Of a stretch of 64,000 nucleotides of DNA, positions 26,689 to 34,511 are shown one piece after another; position 1 is the first letter of the stretch; every line of letters begins with the position of its first letter. The notes beneath the pieces are model-generated. The model was not told the DNA's origin. It was given only the letters and a program-made list of their open reading frames with translations, and did no database searches. Source of the DNA: Streptomyces sp. NBC_00341 (GTDB taxonomy: Bacteria > Actinomycetota > Actinomycetes > Streptomycetales > Streptomycetaceae); the NCBI RefSeq assembly GCF_041435055.1, contig NZ_CP108002.1:6758001-6822000 (forward strand). Reading direction: 5' to 3'. The translations under genes and the position numbers were made by a program.

Positions 26689-28097
26689 GCGACGCTGCCG
26701 TGACTGGAGTTTCGATGGAGTACCACCCGCAGCCCGCCCCCGGCACGGCCAGGCCCTGGGCCTTCCCCGCGCCCGAGCGCGGTGCCCTGCCCAACGGCCT
26801 CACGGTGCTGCGCTGCCACCGTCCCGGCCAGCAGGTCGTCGCCGTAGAGGTCTTCCTCGAAGCCCCGCTCGACGCCGAACCCGAGGGTCTGGACGGGGTG
26901 GCCACGATCATGTCGCGCGCCCTTTCGGAGGGCACCGACAAGCACAGCGCGGAGGAGTTCGCCGCCGAGCTGGAGCGGTGCGGCGCCACCCTGGACGCCC
27001 ACGCCGACCACCCCGGTGTCCGGGTCTCCCTGGAGGTGCCCGCCTCCCGGCTGGCCAAGGCGCTCGGCCTGGTCGCGGAGGCCCTGCGGGCCCCGGCCTT
27101 CGCCGACAGTGAGATCGAGCGGCTGGTGAACAACCGGCTCGACGAGATCCCGCACGAGCAGGCGAACCCGGCCCGGCGCGCGGCCAAGCAGCTCTCCAAG
27201 GAGCTCTTCCCGGCCACGGCCCGTATGTCGCGCCCGCGCCAGGGCACCGAGAAGACCGTCGAGCGGATCGACTCCGCGGCCGTGCGCGCCTTCTACGACG
27301 CCCACGTCCGCCCGTCCACCGCGACCGCCGTGGTCGTCGGTGACCTCACCGGCATCGACCTGGACGCCCTGCTCTCCGACACCCTGGGCGACTGGTCGGG
27401 CAACACCGCCGCGTCCCGTCCGGTCCCGCCGATCACCGCCGACGACACCGGCCGCGTGGTCATCGTGGACCGCCCCGGAGCGGTGCAGACCCAGCTGCTG
27501 ATCGGCCGGATCGGCGCCGACCGGCACGACAGCGTCTGGCCGGCCCAGGTACTCGGCACGTACTGCCTGGGCGGCACGCTGACCTCCCGGCTCGACCGGG
27601 TGCTGCGTGAGGAGAAGGGCTACACCTACGGCGTACGCGCCTTCGCCCAGGTGCTGCGCTCCTCGGCCCCGGACTCCGCCTCGGGGGCGACCGGCGCCGC
27701 GATGCTCGCCATCAGCGGATCGGTTGACACCGAGTCCACCGGCCCGGCGCTGGAAGACCTGTGGAAGGTGCTGCGGACCCTGGCCGCGGAGGGCCTGACG
27801 GACGCCGAGCGCGAGACGGCCGTGCAGAACCTCGTGGGCGTGGCACCGCTGAAGTTCGAGACGGCCGCCTCCGTCGCGGGCACCCTCGCGGACCAGGTCG
27901 AGCAGCACCTCGCGGACGACTACCAGGCGCAGCTGTACGCGCGCCTCGCCGAGACCGGCACGGTGGAGGCGACGGCGGCCGTGGTCAACGCCTTCCCGGA
28001 GGACCGGCTGGTCACGGTCCTCGTCGGGGACGCCGCACAGATCAAGGAGCCCGTCACGGCTCTCGGCATCGGAGAGGTCTCGGTCGTCACCGGCTGA
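26685..28097 (+). CDS. M16-family peptidase homologue lacking the zinc motif
   Basis: A 470-aa M16 protein. At the position of HxxEH it has GVATIMSRALSEGTDKHSAEEF, so the metal ligands are gone. It keeps the substrate-binding LREEKGYTYGVRAFAQ near residues 305-320, the R/Y-type motif of non-catalytic M16B subunits. It therefore probably pairs with the product of the preceding gene, with which its GTG 26685 overlaps by 4 nt. A downstream hairpin with a T-tract closes the two-gene operon. What the heterodimer degrades is unknown. Confidence 0.88.
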   Translation: MSDAAVTGVSMEYHPQPAPGTARPWAFPAPERGALPNGLTVLRCHRPGQQVVAVEVFLEAPLDAEPEGLDGVATIMSRALSEGTDKHSAEEFAAELERCGATLDAHADHPGVRVSLEVPASRLAKALGLVAEALRAPAFADSEIERLVNNRLDEIPHEQANPARRAAKQLSKELFPATARMSRPRQGTEKTVERIDSAAVRAFYDAHVRPSTATAVVVGDLTGIDLDALLSDTLGDWSGNTAASRPVPPITADDTGRVVIVDRPGAVQTQLLIGRIGADRHDSVWPAQVLGTYCLGGTLTSRLDRVLREEKGYTYGVRAFAQVLRSSAPDSASGATGAAMLAISGSVDTESTGPALEDLWKVLRTLAAEGLTDAERETAVQNLVGVAPLKFETAASVAGTLADQVEQHLADDYQAQLYARLAETGTVEATAAVVNAFPEDRLVTVLVGDAAQIKEPVTALGIGEVSVVTG

Positions 28098-28129
28098 CCT
28101 GCCACCGCCCCCGACAGCGGGGCGGGAGC

Positions 28130-28171
28130 GAGGCCCTGGCGGGTCGTCTGCCGCCAGGGCCTCCCTTTTTG
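28130..28171 (+). terminator. Intrinsic terminator after the M16 peptidase operon
   Basis: A 13-bp stem (GAGGCCCTGGCGG, 28130-28142, and its complement 28151-28163) with an 8-nt loop is followed by CCTTTTTG. It is the clearest classical rho-independent terminator in the window. Confidence 0.9.
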
Positions 28172-28317
28172 TCCGCTTTGGTGGAGAGGTTGCCTGTCTG
28201 CCCTGTGGGATGCGCTACAAAACCGCCTGTCCGTTTGGTGCGGGGAAGTGCCCCCGCTTAGCGTCGGCCCGGCTGTCCGTCACTCGTATGCCGCATCCGC
28301 GACGTACCGGGCAGCCA

Positions 28318-28470
28318 TCGCCGAGTCCCCGTCAGGCGCGAGCCCGGGGAGCCGGGGACCCACGCAGTCCCTGGGGTGAATCGGATGCCCATGCCTCGAC
28401 GAGGTTCGGGACTCCGTAGGAGACCTTCCTGCTCCGAACCCGTCAGCTAACCCGGTAGGCGAGAAGGAAG
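28318..28470 (+). ncRNA. ydaO/yuaA-type c-di-AMP riboswitch
   Basis: The leader of the M23 peptidase gene contains the conserved blocks of the ydaO-yuaA aptamer in order: CCGAGTCCCC near 28321, GGGGAGCCGGGGACCCAC (28346-28363), TGGGGTGAATCGG (28372-28384), and near the 3' end CTCCGAACCCGTCAGCTAAC (28432-28451) followed by CGGTAGGCGAG. From established knowledge this class binds c-di-AMP, usually turning expression off, and in actinobacteria it precedes cell-wall hydrolase genes. The aptamer ends only about 20 nt before ATG 28489, so control may act on translation or a nearby terminator structure. Confidence 0.9.
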
Positions 28471-28488
28471 GAAAGGACCAGCCACTTC

Positions 28489-29289
28489 ATGGCGTTCACC
28501 CGTGCCACGGGGAAGCACCGTGCCCCGAGCCGTCTGACGCGCCGAGGCGCGAAGGCCGTCGGCATCGCGACCCTGGCGACCACCGGCGTCATCGGCTCGC
28601 TGGCCTCCCCGGCGCTCGCCGCGGACACCGAGGCCCCCGCCGCCGATACCGGTCTCTCCCAGATCATCACCATCGAGGGCGACCTGGCCGACCGGATCGA
28701 CGCCCAGGCGGACGCACAGCGGCACCAGGCCGACGCCGTCGCCAAGGCGAAGGCCAAGGCCGAAGCCGACGCGAAGAAGAAGGCCGAGGCGAAGGCCAAG
28801 AAGGCCAAGGCCGCCGCCAAGGCCAAGGAGGCCCGCGAGAGCGAGGCGCGCGCCGCCCGCTCCGCCGAGCGCGCCCGGCTCGGCACCTTCCAGCTGCCCG
28901 TCGCGGGTTCCTACGTGAGCACCGGCTACAAGTCCAGCGGCTCCCTGTGGTCCTCCGGCAGCCACTCCGGCATCGACTTCCACGCGGCGTCCGGCAGTTC
29001 CGTCGTCGCCGTCGGCGCCGGTACGGTCGTCGAGGCCGGCTGGGGCGGCGCGTACGGCAACAACATCGTGCTCCGGATGACGGACGGCACGTACACCCAG
29101 TACGGCCACCTCTCCTCGATCGGCGTCTCCGTCGGCCAGAGCGTCGGCCAGGGGCAGCGGATCGGCCTCTCCGGCGCCACCGGCAACGCCACCGGACCGC
29201 ACCTCCACTTCGAGGCCCGCACCACCCCGTCGTACGGCTCCGACATGGACCCGGTCGCGTATCTGCGCGCGCACGGCGTCACCGTCTGA
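28489..29289 (+). CDS. Secreted M23-family peptidoglycan endopeptidase
   Basis: A 266-aa exported protein. A long signal peptide (to about residue 44, GSLASPALAAD) is followed by a Lys/Ala/Glu-rich, probably coiled-coil region (about 70-128, repeated AKAKAEA-type units). A C-terminal LytM/M23 domain carries the zinc-binding HSGIDFHAASG (H-x3-D) and the catalytic HLHFEAR near residue 240. Such enzymes cut peptide crosslinks in the cell wall. The upstream c-di-AMP riboswitch ties it to cell-wall control. ATG 28489 follows GAAGGAAAGGACC. A 13-bp hairpin follows the stop. It lacks a LysM domain. Confidence 0.92.
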   Translation: MAFTRATGKHRAPSRLTRRGAKAVGIATLATTGVIGSLASPALAADTEAPAADTGLSQIITIEGDLADRIDAQADAQRHQADAVAKAKAKAEADAKKKAEAKAKKAKAAAKAKEARESEARAARSAERARLGTFQLPVAGSYVSTGYKSSGSLWSSGSHSGIDFHAASGSSVVAVGAGTVVEAGWGGAYGNNIVLRMTDGTYTQYGHLSSIGVSVGQSVGQGQRIGLSGATGNATGPHLHFEARTTPSYGSDMDPVAYLRAHGVTV

Positions 29290-29309
29290 CCGACGCGAAG
29301 CACCTCACC

Positions 29310-29338
29310 GAAGGCCCCGGCGATGCGCCGGGGCCTTC
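29310..29338 (+). terminator. Terminator after the M23 peptidase gene
   Basis: GAAGGCCCCGGCG (29310-29322) and its exact complement (29326-29338) form a 13-bp stem with a 3-nt loop, 20 bp after the stop codon. Confidence 0.8.
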
Positions 29339-29403
29339 AGTCGTACCCGGCCGCCGGGCCGTGGTGCGGCCCCCCTTCCCGAACCCGTCCGCGACCAAAA
29401 GAT

Positions 29404-29413
29404 ATTCATGAAT
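29404..29413. promoter_or_regulatory. AT-rich palindrome upstream of the GntR gene
   Basis: ATTCATGAAT is a perfect 10-bp palindrome about 98 bp before the GntR-type gene at 29511, within an AT-rich patch (29398-29416). A candidate -10 hexamer, TAGAGT, lies at 29449-29454. Binding by the GntR protein is an inference. Confidence 0.35.
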
Positions 29414-29510
29414 TTACGCCCGGCATCGGAAATGCGTCCGCATTGCAATAGAGTCACAGGACAGGCGTCGATCGGCCGCGTTTCGCGGGGATTAAGGCGG
29501 AGGTTCGGAC

Positions 29511-30221
29511 ATGCGCATTCCGGCGCATTCGGTATGCACGGCAATCCGTGACGACATCGTCTCCGGTGTCTTCGAACGCGGCAGCCGACTCACCGAGGAG
29601 GTGCTCGCACGCCGTTACGGGGTTTCCCGCGTCCCGGTGCGTGAAGCGCTGCGCACCCTGGAGTCCGAGGGTTTCGTGGTCACCCGCAGGCATGCCGGGG
29701 CCTGCGTCGCCGAGCCCGACGAGCAGGAGGCGGCCGACCTGCTCGAGGTCCGGATGCTGCTGGAGCCGCTCGGTGCGGCCCGTGCCGCCCAGCGCCGCAC
29801 CGACGCCCATCTCAAGGTGTTGCGCGGCCTGGTCAGGCTGGGCCAGGAGCGGGCCCGCCGGGGCGAGGGCGAGGATCTGCGCTCACTGGGCGGCTGGTTC
29901 CACGAGACCCTCGCCCAGGCCTCCGGCAGCCCCGGCCTGATCGCACTGCTCACCCAGCTCCGGCACAAGATCGCCTGGATGTACGCGGTCGACCCGCCGG
30001 CCCGTCCCGCCGATTCCTGGGCCGAGTACGGGGCCATCGTGGACGCCGTGGCACGCGGTGACGCGGAACGGGCGAGGGTGCTCGCCGCCCAGCACGCCGA
30101 GCGGGCCACCGGCGCGCACCGGCTGCGCCGCCCCGGCCGCCCTGCTGCGCCGGCCGTACCCCGGGCCGCCCGGGTGAGGACTTCGCAACATGCCGTAAAC
30201 ACCCAGGGCGGCCGTCATTAA
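29511..30221 (+). CDS. GntR-family (FCD-domain) transcriptional regulator
   Basis: A 236-aa regulator. The winged helix (AIRDDIVSGVFERGSRLTEEVLARRYGVSRVPVREALRTLESEGFVVTRR, about residues 10-60) is followed by an FCD effector domain with EVRMLLEPLGAARAAQRRTDAHL and GGWFHETLAQASGSPGLIALL. The Arg/Ala-rich C-terminus after about residue 205 looks disordered. ATG 29511 has GGCGGAGG upstream. It is convergent with ptsH. In S. coelicolor a GntR gene also neighbours ptsH (memory), but DasR, which controls ptsH, is a different, HutC-type GntR protein, so this is not DasR. Effector unknown. Confidence 0.87.
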   Translation: MRIPAHSVCTAIRDDIVSGVFERGSRLTEEVLARRYGVSRVPVREALRTLESEGFVVTRRHAGACVAEPDEQEAADLLEVRMLLEPLGAARAAQRRTDAHLKVLRGLVRLGQERARRGEGEDLRSLGGWFHETLAQASGSPGLIALLTQLRHKIAWMYAVDPPARPADSWAEYGAIVDAVARGDAERARVLAAQHAERATGAHRLRRPGRPAAPAVPRAARVRTSQHAVNTQGGRH

Positions 30222-30356
30222 CAATTACGCCGTATACAAGAAGCAGCTATTCGTCGAGGCATTCCAGGGCCGGCCCATTTTGTTGTTCTGCTCGCCGTCC
30301 TGAATCATTTCCGCGGCCGGACCATATGGGTCGGGCGGCATTCTCGTGCGAACGCA

Positions 30357-30390
30357 AAAGCCGCGGCTCCCGGTCGGGGGTGCCGCGGCT
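30357..30390 (-). terminator. Terminator of ptsH
   Basis: AGCCGCGGC (30359-30367) and GCCGCGGCT (30382-30390) form a 9-bp stem; on the minus strand the stem is followed by TTTTGCG. It lies about 37 bp past the ptsH stop and suits a rho-independent terminator. Confidence 0.75.
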
Positions 30391-30426
30391 CCTGCGCAGG
30401 AATTCCAGGCGGTCGTGACCGCTGGA

Positions 30427-30708
30427 TCAGACGGTCTCCGGGAGCTCGTCGAGCCCCTCGGCGACCAGCTTGGACAGACGGTCCAGAGCGGCCTCTGCGT
30501 TGTCGGCCTCGGACGCGAGGATGATCTCCTCGCCGCCCTGGGCGCCGAGCCCGAGCACCGCGAGCATGGACGCGGCGTTCACCGGGTTGCCGTCGGCCTT
30601 GGCGATGGTCACGGGGACGCCGGAGGCCGTGGCGGCACGGACGAAGATGGATGCGGGGCGGGCGTGCAGGCCCTCGGCCCAACCGACGTTGACGCGGCGC
30701 TCAGCCAT
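30427..30708 (-). CDS. ptsH: Phosphocarrier protein HPr of the sugar phosphotransferase system
   Basis: A 93-aa HPr that carries phosphate from enzyme I to sugar-specific EIIA proteins, for example for N-acetylglucosamine in Streptomyces. The phospho-acceptor His15 is in GLHARPASIFVRAA; the region of the regulatory serine is NAASMLAVLGLG with Ser47. ATG 30708 (MAERRVNVGWAEG) has GAAGGGCAG upstream and matches family length; a longer in-frame start adds MKGRT without a ribosome site. A DasR-type operator lies about 24 bp upstream and a hairpin follows the stop, so it is a monocistronic, GlcNAc-responsive unit by inference. Confidence 0.95.
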   Translation of the reverse strand: MAERRVNVGWAEGLHARPASIFVRAATASGVPVTIAKADGNPVNAASMLAVLGLGAQGGEEIILASEADNAEAALDRLSKLVAEGLDELPETV

Positions 30709-30731
30709 GGTTCTGCCCTTCACGAATCAAT

Positions 30732-30747
30732 GGTTGTCTAGACCAGT
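30732..30747 (-). promoter_or_regulatory. DasR-responsive element (dre) upstream of ptsH
   Basis: GGTTGTCTAGACCAGT matches the published dre consensus ACTGGTCTAGACCAGT at 13 of 16 positions, with the central GTCTAGAC intact. It lies 24 bp before the ptsH start. DasR, a GntR/HutC repressor released by glucosamine-6-phosphate, controls the GlcNAc PTS genes in Streptomyces (established knowledge). Confidence 0.8.
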
Positions 30748-30880
30748 CTCTCATGCAGTGCGCGATGCTCCGGCCGACCCGCGGCCCGTCCGCGGACCGC
30801 TTCCGCCGTCGGCCGGCCACCCCAAGACTGCCCCGGCCCCGACCCCCACGCGACCGCTGGCAGAGCCGTAGGCTTTGCCC

Positions 30881-33823
30881 ATGGAGCCCTCTGTGGAGCA
30901 GAGTCCGCATCACGCCTACCCCGGCCACTGGGAGGCGGACGTGGTGCTCCGCGACGGCGGCACCGCCCGGATCAGGCCGATCACCACGGACGATGCCGAA
31001 CGGCTGGTCAGCTTCTACGAGCAGGTCTCCGACGAGTCGAAGTACTACCGCTTCTTCGCTCCCTACCCCCGGCTCTCCGCCAAGGACGTCCACCGCTTCA
31101 CCCATCACGACTACGTCGACCGGGTGGGACTCGCCGTCACGGTGGGCGGCGAGTTCATCGCCACCGTCCGCTATGACCGCATCGACGCCACGGGCAGGCC
31201 CGCCTCCGCCCCGGCGGACGAGGCCGAGGTCGCCTTCCTCGTCCAGGACGCGCACCAGGGCCGCGGCGTCGCCTCCACGCTGCTCGAACACATCGCGGCC
31301 GTCGCCCGCGAGCGCGGCATCCGGCGCTTCGCCGCCGAGGTGCTCCCCGCCAACAACAAGATGATCAAGGTGTTCCGGGACGCCGGATACACCCAGCAGC
31401 GCAGCTTCGAGGACGGCTCCGTCCACCTCACCCTGGACCTCGAACCGACCGCCGAGTCGCTCGCCGTCCAGCGCGCCCGCGAGCAGCGGGCAGAGGCGCG
31501 GTCCGTGCAGCGGCTGCTCGCACCCGGCTCCGTCGCCGTCATCGGCACGGGGCGCAACCCGGGCGGGGTCGGCCGCACCGTCCTGCGCAACCTCCTGGGC
31601 GCGGGCTTCACCGGCCGCACCTACGCGGTGAACAGCGCCCTGGACGCGGACCAGGACACCATCGACGGGGTGCCCGCCCACCGCTCCCTCGGCGAGATCG
31701 GTGAACCGGTCGACCTCGCCGTCGTCGCCGTCCCCGCCGAGCGGGTGCCCGAGGCCGTCGCCGACTGCGGGGAGCACGGCGTCCAGGGCCTCGTCGTCCT
31801 CTCCGCCGGATACGCCGAGTGGGGCGCCGAGGGCCGCGAGCGGCAGCGCGAACTGGTGCGCCAGGCCCGCTCGTACGGCATGCGCATCATCGGCCCGAAC
31901 GCCTTCGGCATCATCAACAACTCCGAGGCGGTCCGGCTGAACGCCTCACTCGCCCCGGAGCGGCCCGCCTCCGGGCGCATCGGCCTGTTCACCCAGTCCG
32001 GCGCGATCGGCATCGCCCTGCTCTCCGGGCTCTACCGGCGCGGCGCGGGGCTCTCCACCTTTATCTCGGCCGGAAACCGCGCCGACATCTCCGGCAACGA
32101 CTTCCTCCAGTACTGGTACGAGGACCCGGACACCGACGTCGCCCTGCTGTACCTCGAATCGCTCGGCAACCCCCGTAAGTTCACCCGCCTCGCCCGGCGT
32201 ACCGCAGCCGTGAAGCCGGTGGTCGTGGTCAAGGGCGCCCGGCACAGCGGCTCCACCCCGCCGGGCCACGCCGTGCCCATCAGCCGGATCCCGGACGCCA
32301 CCGTCTCCGCGCTGATGCGGCAGGCGGGCGTGATCCGCGTCGACACGGTGACCGAGATGGTCGACGCGGGCCTGCTCCTCGCGGACCAGCCGCTCCCGGC
32401 GGGCGGCCGCGTCGCGATCCTCGGCAACTCCGAGTCCCTCGGGCTGCTCACGTACGACGCCTGCCTGGCCGAGGGGCTGCGCCCGCGTCCGCCGCGCGAC
32501 CTCACCACCGCCGCAACCCCGCAGGACTTCCGGGACGCGCTGGCCGAGGCGCTGGCCGACGAGGGCTGCGACGCGGTGATCGTGACGGCGATCCCCTGGG
32601 TGGGCGAGGACGGAGAGGCGGAGCAGGGTGACGGCGAGGTGCTGGCCACCGCCCTGCACACGGCGGCCGCCGCGGGTCCGGCCAAGCCGGTGGCCGTCGT
32701 CCACGTGGAGATCGGCGGCCTCGCGGAGGCCCTGGCGGCGGCCACCAGCACGGTGGCCCAGCAGCGCCCGGCCCAGGCGCAGCCGTCCGGCCCGGCGCCG
32801 GGCCGCACCCCGGCCACGCCCGCCACAACGGCGCCTCCCGCCCCAACGACGCCTCCTGCCCCAACGACGCCTCCGGTGACGCCCGCGCCCCCCGGCGACA
32901 CGGACGCCGCGCCCGAGGCGGCCGAATCCGGAGGGGCCCGCGCCGTCGGCCGGATCCCCGCCTACCCGGCCGCGGAGCGCGCCGTCCGGGCGCTCTCCGA
33001 AGCAGTGAAGTACGCCCAGTGGCGGCGCCAGGCGGCGGTTCCCGGCAAGGTGCCCGAGTTCCTCGACGACACCATCGACGAGCCGGGCGCGGCAGCCCGT
33101 ATCGACGCGGCTCTCGGCAAGGACCCCGATCCGCGCGGCAGGCCCCTGTCGCCCGACGAGGCCCGCGAGCTGCTGGCCTGCTACGGCATCGCCGTCCGGC
33201 CGACGCTGCCGGCCCCCGACGCGGAGGCGGCCGTCGCCGCCGCCGGGCGGCTCGGCTACCCGGTCGCGCTGAAGACCACCGCACCCCATCTGCGCCACCG
33301 CGCCGACCTCGGCGGTGTCCGGCTGGACCTCGCCACCGAGTCCGCCGTGCGCCGTGCCTACGGCGAGCTGACAGAGCTGCTGGGCAAGCCCGCCGAGCTG
33401 AGGCCCGTGGTGCAGGCCATGGCGCCGCGCGGTGTCGACACCGTCGTACGGGCGACGATCGACCCGGCCGCGGGCGCCGTCCTCTCCTTCGGCCTGGCGG
33501 GCGCGCCGTCCGAGCTGCTCGGTGACACCGCCCACCGGCTGGTTCCGGCCACCGACCGGGACGCCGCCGAGCTGATCCGCTCGATCCGGGCCGCCCCGGT
33601 CCTCTTCGGCTGGCGCGGCTCGGCGCCCGTGGACACCGCGGCGCTGGAAGAACTCCTGCTCAGGGTCTCGCTGCTGGTCGACGACCACCCCGAGGTGGTC
33701 GCCGTGGCCCTGGAACCCGTGGTGGTCGCCACCCAGGGGCTGACGGTCCTCGGAGCGAGCGTCCGGCTGTCACCGCCCCCGGCCCGTACCGACCTCGGCC
33801 CCCGCCGGCTCTCCAACTACTGA
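30881..33823 (+). CDS. patA: PatA-type protein acetyltransferase: N-terminal GNAT fused to acyl-CoA synthetase (NDP-forming)-like domains
   Basis: A 980-aa fusion. Residues about 15-185 form a GNAT acetyltransferase (AEVAFLVQDAHQGRGVASTLL is the acetyl-CoA-binding motif). Next comes a CoA-binding Rossmann domain (SVAVIGTGRNPGGVGRTVLRNLL), then succinyl-CoA-ligase-like domains (RIIGPNAFGIINN, GRIGLFTQSGAIGIALL). A Pro/Thr/Ala linker with APTTPP repeats covers about 640-685, and an ATP-grasp-like domain (LSPDEARELLACYGIAVRP on) closes the protein. The N-terminal GNAT order matches Streptomyces lividans PatA, reported to acetylate and switch off acetoacetyl-CoA synthetase. Salmonella Pat has the reverse order. 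ATG 30881 is preferred; an in-frame TTG lies 6 nt earlier. Confidence 0.88.
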   Translation: MEPSVEQSPHHAYPGHWEADVVLRDGGTARIRPITTDDAERLVSFYEQVSDESKYYRFFAPYPRLSAKDVHRFTHHDYVDRVGLAVTVGGEFIATVRYDRIDATGRPASAPADEAEVAFLVQDAHQGRGVASTLLEHIAAVARERGIRRFAAEVLPANNKMIKVFRDAGYTQQRSFEDGSVHLTLDLEPTAESLAVQRAREQRAEARSVQRLLAPGSVAVIGTGRNPGGVGRTVLRNLLGAGFTGRTYAVNSALDADQDTIDGVPAHRSLGEIGEPVDLAVVAVPAERVPEAVADCGEHGVQGLVVLSAGYAEWGAEGRERQRELVRQARSYGMRIIGPNAFGIINNSEAVRLNASLAPERPASGRIGLFTQSGAIGIALLSGLYRRGAGLSTFISAGNRADISGNDFLQYWYEDPDTDVALLYLESLGNPRKFTRLARRTAAVKPVVVVKGARHSGSTPPGHAVPISRIPDATVSALMRQAGVIRVDTVTEMVDAGLLLADQPLPAGGRVAILGNSESLGLLTYDACLAEGLRPRPPRDLTTAATPQDFRDALAEALADEGCDAVIVTAIPWVGEDGEAEQGDGEVLATALHTAAAAGPAKPVAVVHVEIGGLAEALAAATSTVAQQRPAQAQPSGPAPGRTPATPATTAPPAPTTPPAPTTPPVTPAPPGDTDAAPEAAESGGARAVGRIPAYPAAERAVRALSEAVKYAQWRRQAAVPGKVPEFLDDTIDEPGAAARIDAALGKDPDPRGRPLSPDEARELLACYGIAVRPTLPAPDAEAAVAAAGRLGYPVALKTTAPHLRHRADLGGVRLDLATESAVRRAYGELTELLGKPAELRPVVQAMAPRGVDTVVRATIDPAAGAVLSFGLAGAPSELLGDTAHRLVPATDRDAAELIRSIRAAPVLFGWRGSAPVDTAALEELLLRVSLLVDDHPEVVAVALEPVVVATQGLTVLGASVRLSPPPARTDLGPRRLSNY

Positions 33824-33914
33824 CCCGCGGGGCCCGCACCGCCCCCGGACTCCGTCCGGCACGGGGCGGGCAGGACGTCCCCGGCAGCCATCAGCCCCCC
33901 GTAGGATGGTCCGT

Positions 33915-34511
33915 ATGGCTAAGACCGGTACGACGACCCAGGGGCTGCGCGCGGCGATCGAGCGCAGTGGCTACTACCCGGCCCTCGTGGCCGAGGCGGT
34001 GGAGGCCGCCGTGGGCGGTGAGCCGGTCGCTTCGTACCTGGTGCACCAGGAGACCACCTTCGACTCCAACGAGGTGCGCCGGCACGTCACCGTCCTGGTG
34101 CTGACGGATAACCGTTTCGTCGTCAGCCACACCGACGAGCAGAACGCCGACACCAGCTCCCCGACGCCCTACGCCACCACCTCCACCGAGTCGGTCAAGC
34201 TCGACCGGATCTCCTCCGTCGTGGTGAGCCGCGTGGTGGCCAACCCGGAGAAGTACGTGCCCGGCACGCTGCCCCGCGAGGTCGTCCTGACCATCGGCTG
34301 GGGCGCGGTCTCCCGGATCGACCTGGAGCCCGCCGCCTGCGGTGACCCCAACTGCGAGGCGGACCACGGCTACACCGGCAGCTCCACCGCCGACGACCTG
34401 AGCCTGCGGGTCAGCGAGGCCGGCGACGGCCCCGACACCGTGCGCCAGACCCTCGCCTTCGCCCAGGCGCTCTCCGAGGCCACGGCCGCGACCGCCGCGG
34501 CCGACCGCTGA
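33915..34511 (+). CDS. DUF5998 family protein
   Basis: A 198-aa soluble protein of unknown function, conserved in actinobacteria as DUF5998. Visible features are GLRAAIERSGYYPALVAEAVEAAVGGEPVASYLVHQETTFD at the N-terminus, a beta-rich middle (RHVTVLVLTDNRFVVSHTDE) and a possible metal site ACGDPNCEADHGYTG near residues 140-154. ATG 33915 has AGGAT 8 nt upstream; ATG 33906 would add three residues. Its TGA shares one base with the ATG of the following phosphodiesterase-like gene, so the two are translationally coupled and probably act together. Confidence 0.8.
   Translation: MAKTGTTTQGLRAAIERSGYYPALVAEAVEAAVGGEPVASYLVHQETTFDSNEVRRHVTVLVLTDNRFVVSHTDEQNADTSSPTPYATTSTESVKLDRISSVVVSRVVANPEKYVPGTLPREVVLTIGWGAVSRIDLEPAACGDPNCEADHGYTGSSTADDLSLRVSEAGDGPDTVRQTLAFAQALSEATAATAAADR

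Noticed and set aside
29511-30221. Calling the GntR-type gene next to ptsH dasR
   Set aside because: Its effector domain is FCD-type, whereas DasR is HutC/UTRA-type; only the operator upstream of ptsH is DasR-like.
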